A stretch of DNA of 64,000 bases from Planctomycetota bacterium (GTDB taxonomy: Bacteria; Planctomycetota; Planctomycetia; Pirellulales; Pirellulaceae): contig JAQBZB010000002.1 of the NCBI GenBank assembly GCA_027622275.1, positions 1 through 64,000 of the forward strand. Reading direction: 5' to 3'. The translations under genes and the position numbers were made by a program. The notes under the pieces are model-generated. The model searched no databases. It was given only the letters and a program-made list of their open reading frames with translations, and was not told where the DNA came from. This document shows positions 11,211-19,620 of this stretch, one piece after another (positions within the stretch are counted from its first letter, which is position 1; each line of letters begins with the position of its first letter).

Positions 11211-11618
11211 ATGGGTGAGATTCGAGTGCAAGTCAAGCTGACCAATGTTGTGGACGACGCGCTGGCGCGGCGCGGGCAGCTTGCCGCGGACCAGGTCCGC
11301 AGCATCGTGACCGATGCCATGATTGACACGGGGGCGGTCCGCTCGGTCATCCCCGCCTCGCTTCTGGATCAACTTGGCATCCGCACGCGCGGCCAACGGA
11401 TGGCCGAGTTTGCCGATGGCCGAACCGAGAACGTCGATATCACCGAACCGTTGCTCTTCGAATTGCTCGACCGCGATACTCCCGACGAAGCCTTCGTCTT
11501 GGGTAATGAAGTGCTGATCGGGCAGACCGTGTTGGAGAAGCTCGACCTGCTGGCCGACTGTACACGACAGCGGTTGGTGCCGGCGCACCCGGAAGGTCCC
11601 ATTTCGAAAGTTAAATGA
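11211..11618 (+). CDS. Retropepsin-like (clan AA) aspartic protease, copy 1
   Basis: MIDTGAVRSVIPASLLDQLGIRTRGQRMAEFADGRTENVDI...VLIGQTVLEKLDLLAD...LVPAHPEG; DTGA active-site motif; ATG at 11211 after gctacaat promoter-like element. Confidence 0.8.
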   Translation: MGEIRVQVKLTNVVDDALARRGQLAADQVRSIVTDAMIDTGAVRSVIPASLLDQLGIRTRGQRMAEFADGRTENVDITEPLLFELLDRDTPDEAFVLGNEVLIGQTVLEKLDLLADCTRQRLVPAHPEGPISKVK

Positions 11619-11639
11619 CCGCGTAGTTGCGCGAGGCAA

Positions 11640-11752
11640 AGCAGAGGTCAGAGGACAGAGGTCAGGGGGCAGAGTGGGGAACGCGGAGAACCAATCGCCA
11701 AATTCTGATCGCTGACTGCTGACTGCTGACTTCTGACTTCTGCCTTCTCTGC
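11640..11752. repeat. Degenerate heptanucleotide repeat array
   Basis: cagaggtcagaggacagaggtcag and gctgact-gctgact-gctgact-tctgact. Confidence 0.75.
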
Positions 11753-11808
11753 TACAATGCAAGCGTGTTGAATTTGCAACGAACGGCGATCTCACGGGAG
11801 CTACGATC

Positions 11809-12228
11809 ATGGGAATGGTGTATGCAGATATTGAATTGATGAACGGCCTCGATCTTGCCAAGTCCGAAGCCGGAGAACTGCCCGAAGACAAGGTGCGGCG
11901 GATGACGGTGCGGATGCTGGTCGACAGCGGTTGTGGGACTTTGGCCATCAACGACCACGTTCGCACACAGCTTGGCTTGCGAACTCGGCAAAAACGCGAG
12001 ATGCGGATGGCGGACGATAGCGTCATTGCGCTGGAGGTCGTGGGCCCGGTGGAATTGCGATTCGAAAACCGGCGGTCGAACCTGGACGCGGTCGTACTGC
12101 CCGGTGACGCAGAACCGCTGTTGGGAGCGATTCCCATGCAGGATCTGGATGTGCTGATCGATCCCGCACGCCATCGCCTAGTCATCAATCCCGACAATCC
12201 CATCATGGCGGGCGGAATGCTGAAGTGA
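11809..12228 (+). CDS. Retropepsin-like (clan AA) aspartic protease, copy 2
   Basis: MGMVYADIELMNGL...RMLVDSGCGTLAINDHVRTQLGLRT...LLGAIPMQDLDVLIDPARHRLVINPDNPIMAGGMLK; D-S/T-G motif. Confidence 0.8.
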   Translation: MGMVYADIELMNGLDLAKSEAGELPEDKVRRMTVRMLVDSGCGTLAINDHVRTQLGLRTRQKREMRMADDSVIALEVVGPVELRFENRRSNLDAVVLPGDAEPLLGAIPMQDLDVLIDPARHRLVINPDNPIMAGGMLK

Positions 12229-12371
12229 AGGATGAGGGATGAGGGATGAGGGATGAAGGGCAGAGCAAGAGCTGAGAGTCGAGAGTCGAGGGTCGAGGGT
12301 CGAAAGCCAAACGCTGACTGCAGACCGCTGATCGCTGACCGCTGACTTCTGACCGCTGACCGCCGATCTTT
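12229..12371. repeat. Degenerate heptanucleotide repeat array
   Basis: gggatga-gggatga-gggatga, gagtcga-gagtcga-gggtcga-gggtcga, tgacc/t-gctgacc units, all with 7-nt period. Confidence 0.8.
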
Positions 12372-12429
12372 GCTACAATTCAAGCGTGTTGAAATTGCAG
12401 CCAGCGGCGATCTAACGGGAGCTACGGTC

Positions 12430-12802
12430 ATGGGTATGGTGTATGCGGATATTGAATTGATTAACGGTTTTGATCTATTGAAGGTCGAGGCGGGCGAGTT
12501 GGACGAACGTGAACTGCGGCGGATGCCGGTTCGCATCTTGGTCGACAGCGGTGCGGCGACGTTGGTGATCAACGACACCATCCGCGCACAATTGGGACTG
12601 AAGACCAAAGAAGAACGCGTGATGCAGTTGGCCGACGAAAGCATCGTCGCGTTGGATGTCGTCGGGCCGGTCGAGATCCGCTTCGAAAATCGCCGCAGCA
12701 TGCTCGACGCCGTCGTGCTGCCAGGTAATGCCGAACCGCTGTTGGGAGCCATGCCGATGCAAGCCAGACCACCCGATCATCGCCGGCGGGTTGCTCAAGT
12801 AG
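12430..12802 (+). pseudogene. Retropepsin-like aspartic protease copy 3, internally deleted and frameshifted at the 3' end
   Basis: MGMVYADIELINGFDLLKVEAGELDERELRRMPVRILVDSGAATLVINDTIRAQLGLKT...LLGAMPMQ then frame is lost; DHPIIAGGLLK* (copy 2: DNPIMAGGMLK*) reappears in another frame ending at tag 12800-12802. The open ORF reads on to 12879 through heptad repeats. Confidence 0.75.
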
Positions 12803-13022
12803 GGGACGAGAGTCGAGAGCGGAGAGTTGAGAGCGGAGGGCGGTACGCGGAGAGCCAAGAGCAAATGACTGAATGCTGACCGCTGACCGCTGAGCGCTGA
12901 GCGCTGAGCGCTGACAAAGTAGAGGTCAGAGGGCAGAGGTCAGAAGTCAGAGGGGGCAAAGCGGAGTGAACGTCGAACATCGAACGTCGAACGGCTGATC
13001 GCTGATCGCTGACCTCTGACTT
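12803..13022. repeat. Degenerate heptanucleotide repeat array
   Basis: gagcgct-gagcgct-gagcgct, gaacgtc-gaacatc-gaacgtc-gaac, tgatcgc-tgatcgc-tgacctc. Confidence 0.8.
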
Positions 13023-13510
13023 GCAGCCCGACCGAGCGAGCGCATCGACCCTCGCCATACGCGTCACGCGCGTTCTTCCTAACCAACGCCTTGTGCTAGC
13101 GTTTGCTGTGCAGCAAGTCTCTGCCGGCCCGCGTGTCATAAGATTTTTGTCAAGATGGATAAACAGGGCATTCGCCAATTGAAGTAAAGATGGAGAAGAT
13201 AGTACATCTCTTAAAAACCATAGTCAAGCATGTTCATAGGTATTTTAACTCTAAATTGTTTAACGGTTTACAACCGTATTTGGTTCTACTATTGGTATAA
13301 ACGAGGACGTTATGGCGGGCGATTCCAGGTGGCCCGTATTAGGGGAGCGAGTCGAGTCACTCTTTTCAGCTATCCTTTGTTAGGCAAGTCCCGACCCGCA
13401 GCGACGAAAAAATCGTCATAATCCGCATTGGTCTTAGGATCGCTACCCCTGACTGTACGAGTCCCGCTGGAACGAGGCACGGACACCACTCGTAACATCC
13501 GACTGAAGTC

Positions 13511-13556
13511 AAAAAAACTCCGACTCGCTAGCCAGTCATGGCAAACGAGTCGGAGT
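13511..13556 (-). terminator. Rho-independent terminator for the minus-strand SdrD_B/RTX-like gene
   Basis: Perfect 11-bp stem actccgactcg (13517-13527) / cgagtcggagt (13546-13556); minus strand continues into TTTTTTT. Confidence 0.85.
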
Positions 13557-13572
13557 GACTGTTACGGACGAC

Positions 13573-16500
13573 TTACGGCTGAGGCGAGGGAAGGATATTC
13601 GCAATCAGCTCGTCCAGCGTATCGAGGACAGAATCCTCATCGATTTCGCTGGCATCGACGGCGTCGAGCAAGCCGTCACGGTCGTTGTCCACGCCGTCTT
13701 TGCTAAACCGGTCGTTCCAGATCCTGGCCAGCAAGGTCAGAAGAGCTTGATCGACTACATCGACCGCTGGTGGCACCGTGTTAATGATTTCGCCACTAAC
13801 GAGCAGGTCGCCGCCATCTCGATAGAGCGTGTCGATTCCGTTATCGCCTAGTAGTCGGTCTTGGCCCGGCCCGCCGGAGACAAGGTCATCGCCGTTGCCG
13901 CCACGCAAGAGTGGATCATTATCAGCACCACCCGCGATCCAATCGTTTCCATCACCGCCGAAGATCCGGTCGCTGCCGCGGCCGCCAAAGATGGCATCGT
14001 CGCCGCCGCCGCCGTTGATGACGTCGTCAGCGGCACCTCCGACTAGCAAATCATGTCCATTGTCACCGGACATGGTCGACTTGCCTCCACCGCCGTAGAT
14101 CGTGTCGTTACCGCTGCCGCCCGCGAGGGTCGACTGCTGCGTCGTGACATCGGCAGTGACACGAATGACGTCATCGCCGCCGAAACCGTTGATATCCACC
14201 CGCGCGATGGCGGGTTGGCCGAAGATGGCATCGATGATCGTGGTCCGGTAGATGATCCCCGTCGCCGACAAGACGGTGCCGTTACTAATCGGCTCGCTGT
14301 GCGTGCCGATGAAGATAGCCTTGGCATCCGAAGCGGTACCTCGTTCCGTACCGTCATCGTTGTTATCGTCGCCGACGACGATGAAGTCGCCGCATTCAGT
14401 GCCGTTGATCTGCAGAGCCAAACCGCCGGTGGTATCCACATTCAACGCATTGACGTGCCGCAACATGCCGGCGGCACCGACCGCAACGTTGAAGGTCGCG
14501 CCGACGTTCTCAATCTTGATGTCAACTCGATAAAGTCCTGAGGCGGAATCCAAATAGCTGGTGACCGCACTCGTCCCGGTCACCAAACTGCCGGCCCCGT
14601 CGTACGACTTGAACGAGAAGCCGCTCGAATCGACGGCGGTGAAACTGGTGGGGAATACGATCGTTAGAATGCCAACCTTGGTCCCGGTCACCGACAGGGT
14701 TTGGGCACCGGAGGCAGTCAACTCGTTGCAGCGCTGGTTACCAAAGTCGATGCCCGTCGTCACCGAGTTGCCGGTCGTATAGTTCACGACATGCACGAGT
14801 TCGTTGGTGGACGTCCCGGCAGGAGTTGTCTGGCCCCAACCTTGCTGCTGGATCTCGCGAATGAAGTACGTTCCCGTGGGGAATGTGGGTTCGCCGAGGC
14901 GAAAGTTCCCCAAGGCATCGGTTAGATCCCAGTCGACCATCTGGTCGCCGCCGGTTGTCCCCACCGGGTCTGGAACTTGAATTCCGAAGGGACCGGGTTC
15001 GAAGATCCCGTCGCCATCGTCCTGGAACAGTTCAATGCGCCAGTTCGCCAAGCCTTCGTCGCCGGCATCCTTATCACCCTGGCCATCGTGGTCGAAGAAC
15101 TTTATGCCGCGGAATGCCGGTGTGACTTCGTTGATGAAGGTGACGGTGATATTCTCGCCGGACGAGACGGTGATGGTGGCGGTACGTGTCGGCACATCGA
15201 CCGTGCTTCCATCCGAGGCGATGATGTTCGTCAGTTCCCATCCGCCAACTACGCCCTCGGTAATCGTATAGGTCCCGGCGTTCAGATTGGGGAAGGTTTT
15301 GCTGTTGGGGAGAGTATTCTCGGTGTCGTCGTCGAGGCTGAAGGTCGTGAACGTGCCTGTGAACGAGAAGTCCGTACCTGTGTCCGGATCGGCATCCTTA
15401 ACCACGGTGATGGACCCCAGTTTGAAGTTGCCGAAGTCCTCGGTGACGACCGTACCACTGCCGATGACTGCATCAGGTGGGTTCGTCGTCGTCTGAACCC
15501 AGCCCGCTTGAGGCACTTCGCGAACCCTGTAAGTTCCCGCAGTTAAGGGCGCAAACTCGTAATCGCCATTGGAATCGGTCGTATCGCTCACCTCGCCGCC
15601 GTCCAAAGTGCCATTACCATTCGTGTCCAGGAAAATCGTCCATCCCGGCAGTCCGTTGTCACCTGTGTCTCGAGTGCCATTGCCATTGACGTCCACGAAC
15701 TTTGTTCCCTTGATAACGGCACCTTCAACATTGCCAAGGTCGGCATTCGTCACATTGGTGCCGCTGCTGGCGACGATATCAATCGCTGCGGTCGATTGGC
15801 TGAAGTTTGCTTGAGACACCTCGCGGACACGATAAGTTCCTGGTCCCAGATTGCTGAAGCTGTAATCGCCATTGCCGTCCGTCACGGCATTGGCTTCACC
15901 CGTGTCCAAACTTCCGTTGTTGTTGGTGTCGAGGAAGATGGTCCAGCCGGGCAAACCTTGCTCACCGCCTTCTCGCGTTCCGTTGGCGTTCAAGTCGTTG
16001 AACTTCTTGCCGCTGATCGAAATCAGCTTAAAGTTGCCGAAGTCCACATTGCCCACCACTTGTCCGCTGGTGGGAGTGATGGGTGCTGGGTTCGTGGTGG
16101 TCTGTGTCCAACCAGCCTGTGCAACTTCGCGCAAGGTAATCGTCGTGTTGGGACCGGCCATGAAGCTATAGCTGCCGCCTGCACCGGTAACGGTACTGGC
16201 CTCGATCCCATCGAGCACGCCGTTGCCGTTGTCGTCGTCGAAGATGGTCCAGCCCGCCAATCCCGGCTCGCCACCATCCTTTACGCCGTTACCATTCAGG
16301 TCGTCGAACTTGACACCGGCAACCGCTGCGGTCTGGAAGTTACCGAAGTCGATATTGGCAAATACTTGGCCGCTCGTGGGAGTGATGTTGACAGGATTTC
16401 CCGTCGTCTGTGTCCAATTGGCTTGTCCGACTTCGCGGAGCGTTAGCGTTGTGTTCGGCCCGACCGTGAAACTGTAGCTGCCGCCCGCGGCGGTTGTGGT

Positions 16501-19500
16501 ATTGGCCTCGCCCGTATCGAGCACGCCGTTGCCGTTGTCGTCGTCGAAGATGGTCCAGCCAGCAAGGCCCGGTTCACCAGCGTCTTTTGCTCCGTTGCTG
16601 TTCAGGTCGTTGAACTTCACACCGCTGACCGTCACATTCTTAAAGTTTCCGAAGTCCACATTGCTAACCGTTTGGCCGCTGTTGGGAGTGATGTTGGCGG
16701 GATTTCCGGTCGTGAGTGTCCAGCCGGCTTGTGTTGCTTCTCGCAAAGTGAGCGTCGTGTTGGGGCCGACGGTGAAGCTATAGCTGCCCCCGACACCGGT
16801 CACCATGTTCGCTTCGCCCCCATCCAACGATCCATTCCCATTGTCATCGTCGAAGATGGTCCAGCCAGCGAGTCCCGGTTCACCAACGTCCTTCGCGCCG
16901 TTGCCGTTCAAGTCCTCGAACTTGATACCGCTAACCACGGCACTCTGGAAGTTACCAAAGTCGACATCCGCAACCGTTTGACCGCTGGTGGGAGTGATGT
17001 CTCCGGGATTCCCCGTCGTGCGCGACCAACCGGCTTGCCCCACTTCGCGCAGCGTGAGCGTCTTGTTGGGGCCGACGGTGAAGCTATAGCTGCCCCCGGC
17101 ACCGGTCACCACGTTCGCCTCGCCCGTATCCAAAGATCCGTTCCCGTTGTCGTCGTCGAAGATCGTCCAGCCAGCGAGTCCCGGTTCACCAGCGTCCTTC
17201 GCGCCGTTGCCATTCACATCCTCGAACTTGATGCCACTCACCGTAGCGTTTTGGTAGTTACCGAAATCGACATTGATAACCGCCTGTCCGCTGGTGGCAG
17301 TAATGTTGGCTGGATTGGCCGTGGTCTGCGTCCAACCGGCTTGTGCTACTTCGCGCAAAGTGAGCGTTTTGTTGGGGCCGACGGTGAAACTGTAGCTGCC
17401 GCTGCCGTTGGTGGTCGTGCTCGCCTCGCCCGTGTCCAGCACACCATTCCCGTTGTCATCGTCAAAGATCGTCCAGCCCGGCAGTCCCGCGTCGCCGCCA
17501 TCTTTCACGCCGTTGCCATTCAAGTCATTGAATTTGATGCCGCTGACGGTGGCGTCCTGGAAGTTGCCGAAGTGAACGTTGGCGACATTTTGTCCGCTGG
17601 TGGGAGTTAAGGCTGCTGGATTCAAAGTGGTTTGGGTCCAGCCACTTTGCGCGACTTCACGAAGCGTGAGCGTCTTGTTGGGGCCAACGGTGAAGCTGTA
17701 GTTGCCACCGGCACCAGTCACGGTGTTCGCCTCACCCGTATCCAACACGCCATTGGCGTTGTCGTCGTCGAAGATCGTCCAGCCCGCAAGGCCCGGTTCG
17801 CCTGCGTCCTTGGCACCGTCGCCGTTCAGGTCGTTAAACTTGATGCCGCCGACCGTCGCGTTCAGATAGTTCCCGAAATCGACATTGCCGACGTTTTGGC
17901 CGCTGGTGGGAGTGATGTTGACTGGGTTTAACGTCGTCTGAGTCCAGCCAACTTGTCCCACTTCACGAAGCGTGAGCGTCGTATTGGGGCCGACGGTGAA
18001 GCTGTAGCTTCCGCTGCCGTTGGTGGTAGTGCTCGCCTCGCCTGTGTCCAGCACACCATTCCCGTTGTCATCGTCGAAGATCGTCCAGCCGCCCAATCCT
18101 GTCTCACCACCGTTCTTCACGCCGTTGCCATTGACGTCATCGAACTTGATGCCACTGACGACTGCATCTCGGAAGTTGCCGAAGTTAATACCAGGAATCT
18201 GCTGACCGGCGGTGGGAGTGATCGGTGCGGGATTCGCAGTCGTCTGCGTCCAGCCAGCTTGTTGCGCTTCGCGAACGTGGTGGTTGCCCGCCCCGACTTG
18301 GATGGCGTAGGCACCGTTGGCATCTGTGGTGGAACGCAATTCGCCGACGTCGAGCACGTTGTTTTGGTTGATATCGTCATAGATTGTCCAGCCGGGCAAA
18401 CCTGGCTCCCCAGCGTCCTTCACTCCATCGCCATCGAGATCGTCGAACTTGACGCCCGAAATCGTGGCGAGTTCGAAGTTCCCAAACGTATCCTTCCCGA
18501 GACTGATGGTTTGCTGACTCGCCGTGACGTCAACGTCTCGCGTACCGCGTCCCAACAGCAGGCTGCGCAGATCCGCAGACGAGACACCGGTGGCGTTTAC
18601 GTCCAATTCGATCGCGTTCCCAATTTGCAGGTAGCCGCCGCCCAAATCGATGCCATCGATTTGAGCCTGACCGGCACCGTCCAGCGCGGAGACAATCGCG
18701 GTCACAATCTGGTCACGATTCATGCCATCGGTGATGTTAATTGCCACGTCGCCGCCGCCGACGGTCGCCCCGCCCGGTTTATCAAACACAAAGTTGATGC
18801 TGAAGGTGCCGGTTCGTTCGGTAACCGTAAAGAAGTCGCCTTCTGCGATGTCAGCACCTGTTGCCGCCAACACTTCCAACGTTTGGGCCGATGGCGGGTT
18901 GGAAACCGGACGGGACTGGGTCCAGCCGGTCTGTAGAACTTCACGCACTCGGAAATTGCCATTCGGGACATTGTTGAACCAGAAGAAGCCGCTCTCCGAG
19001 AACGGATCGATCCCCGGCTGGCCGTCCATCTCCATGCTCATCGTGACCGTTTCGGCAACGACTTCGCCGGTGTTCCGGTCCACGAGCTGGATTGTCCAGC
19101 CATCGAGGCCGGGTTCGGTAAAGACGACTGAGTCGCCGGTGCCGGCGAAGATATCGAGCAACTCGTCGGTGCTGGTGAAGCGTACAGCTCCGGGATCGAT
19201 TTGTTGCAGCTGAGTTAGCGACGCACCTGAGCCGGCGCCGAAAGCACGAACATTGTCTGCAAGAGAGCGGATGGTGTTGATCTCGTTCGTAAACGTCCCA
19301 CTGCTAAAGCCATCCGAAATGAAGATCACGTTCGTTTCTGATGGTGTAAACCCAGAGTTCGTGATTAGATCAATGCCCGCTTGCAGCGCAAGCTTAAAGT
19401 TCGTCGCGCCTGTAATTCGAAGTGCTTTCAGGGCCTCATCAACATCGAGTTGCGAGTTTCCGTCGGCGTCGGCGGTGGCCAATGTCGTTTCTTGTATTCC

Positions 19501-19602
19501 CGACAAGAAGGGGTTCATATCCTCGATTTTGGCAGTCGAGTGGAACGACACTAGCCCGACGTGGGCGTTGTCGCCAAACTGATCAATCAACTGTTGATTC
19601 AA
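13573..19602 (-). CDS. C-terminal part of giant surface protein: VWA remainder, about 11 SdrD_B-type repeats, C-terminal RTX-like Gly/Asp repeats
   Basis: SGIKFNDLNGNGVKDGGDAGLPGWTIFDDDNGNGVLDTGEA...LREVAQAGWTQTT repeated; C-term GGSGNDTIYGGGGKSTMSGDNGHDLLVGGAADDVINGGGGDD. Same frame as 19621..21960. Confidence 0.85.
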   Translation of the reverse strand: MNQQLIDQFGDNAHVGLVSFHSTAKIEDMNPFLSGIQETTLATADADGNSQLDVDEALKALRITGATNFKLALQAGIDLITNSGFTPSETNVIFISDGFSSGTFTNEINTIRSLADNVRAFGAGSGASLTQLQQIDPGAVRFTSTDELLDIFAGTGDSVVFTEPGLDGWTIQLVDRNTGEVVAETVTMSMEMDGQPGIDPFSESGFFWFNNVPNGNFRVREVLQTGWTQSRPVSNPPSAQTLEVLAATGADIAEGDFFTVTERTGTFSINFVFDKPGGATVGGGDVAINITDGMNRDQIVTAIVSALDGAGQAQIDGIDLGGGYLQIGNAIELDVNATGVSSADLRSLLLGRGTRDVDVTASQQTISLGKDTFGNFELATISGVKFDDLDGDGVKDAGEPGLPGWTIYDDINQNNVLDVGELRSTTDANGAYAIQVGAGNHHVREAQQAGWTQTTANPAPITPTAGQQIPGINFGNFRDAVVSGIKFDDVNGNGVKNGGETGLGGWTIFDDDNGNGVLDTGEASTTTNGSGSYSFTVGPNTTLTLREVGQVGWTQTTLNPVNITPTSGQNVGNVDFGNYLNATVGGIKFNDLNGDGAKDAGEPGLAGWTIFDDDNANGVLDTGEANTVTGAGGNYSFTVGPNKTLTLREVAQSGWTQTTLNPAALTPTSGQNVANVHFGNFQDATVSGIKFNDLNGNGVKDGGDAGLPGWTIFDDDNGNGVLDTGEASTTTNGSGSYSFTVGPNKTLTLREVAQAGWTQTTANPANITATSGQAVINVDFGNYQNATVSGIKFEDVNGNGAKDAGEPGLAGWTIFDDDNGNGSLDTGEANVVTGAGGSYSFTVGPNKTLTLREVGQAGWSRTTGNPGDITPTSGQTVADVDFGNFQSAVVSGIKFEDLNGNGAKDVGEPGLAGWTIFDDDNGNGSLDGGEANMVTGVGGSYSFTVGPNTTLTLREATQAGWTLTTGNPANITPNSGQTVSNVDFGNFKNVTVSGVKFNDLNSNGAKDAGEPGLAGWTIFDDDNGNGVLDTGEANTTTAAGGSYSFTVGPNTTLTLREVGQANWTQTTGNPVNITPTSGQVFANIDFGNFQTAAVAGVKFDDLNGNGVKDGGEPGLAGWTIFDDDNGNGVLDGIEASTVTGAGGSYSFMAGPNTTITLREVAQAGWTQTTTNPAPITPTSGQVVGNVDFGNFKLISISGKKFNDLNANGTREGGEQGLPGWTIFLDTNNNGSLDTGEANAVTDGNGDYSFSNLGPGTYRVREVSQANFSQSTAAIDIVASSGTNVTNADLGNVEGAVIKGTKFVDVNGNGTRDTGDNGLPGWTIFLDTNGNGTLDGGEVSDTTDSNGDYEFAPLTAGTYRVREVPQAGWVQTTTNPPDAVIGSGTVVTEDFGNFKLGSITVVKDADPDTGTDFSFTGTFTTFSLDDDTENTLPNSKTFPNLNAGTYTITEGVVGGWELTNIIASDGSTVDVPTRTATITVSSGENITVTFINEVTPAFRGIKFFDHDGQGDKDAGDEGLANWRIELFQDDGDGIFEPGPFGIQVPDPVGTTGGDQMVDWDLTDALGNFRLGEPTFPTGTYFIREIQQQGWGQTTPAGTSTNELVHVVNYTTGNSVTTGIDFGNQRCNELTASGAQTLSVTGTKVGILTIVFPTSFTAVDSSGFSFKSYDGAGSLVTGTSAVTSYLDSASGLYRVDIKIENVGATFNVAVGAAGMLRHVNALNVDTTGGLALQINGTECGDFIVVGDDNNDDGTERGTASDAKAIFIGTHSEPISNGTVLSATGIIYRTTIIDAIFGQPAIARVDINGFGGDDVIRVTADVTTQQSTLAGGSGNDTIYGGGGKSTMSGDNGHDLLVGGAADDVINGGGGDDAIFGGRGSDRIFGGDGNDWIAGGADNDPLLRGGNGDDLVSGGPGQDRLLGDNGIDTLYRDGGDLLVSGEIINTVPPAVDVVDQALLTLLARIWNDRFSKDGVDNDRDGLLDAVDASEIDEDSVLDTLDELIANILPSPQP
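15690..18460 (-). repeat. Tandem SdrD_B-type repeat units of about 303 bp
   Basis: Recurring gaacttgatgcc motif spaced about 303-306 bp (near 15700, 16000, 16308, 16614, 16919, 17222, 17528, 17833, 18139, 18440). Confidence 0.85.
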
Positions 19603-19620
19603 CGCGAGAAAGCCAGCAAT

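Noticed and set aside
10665-12752. 695-aa minus ORF
   Set aside because: Composed of reverse translations of the three protease genes and heptad repeats (SQRSAVSSQRSEFG); plus-strand DTG/DSG proteases are the real genes.
10919-13022. Possible CRISPR array
   Set aside because: Repeats are 7-nt, contiguous and drifting; no 24-37-nt repeats with unique spacers and no cas genes.
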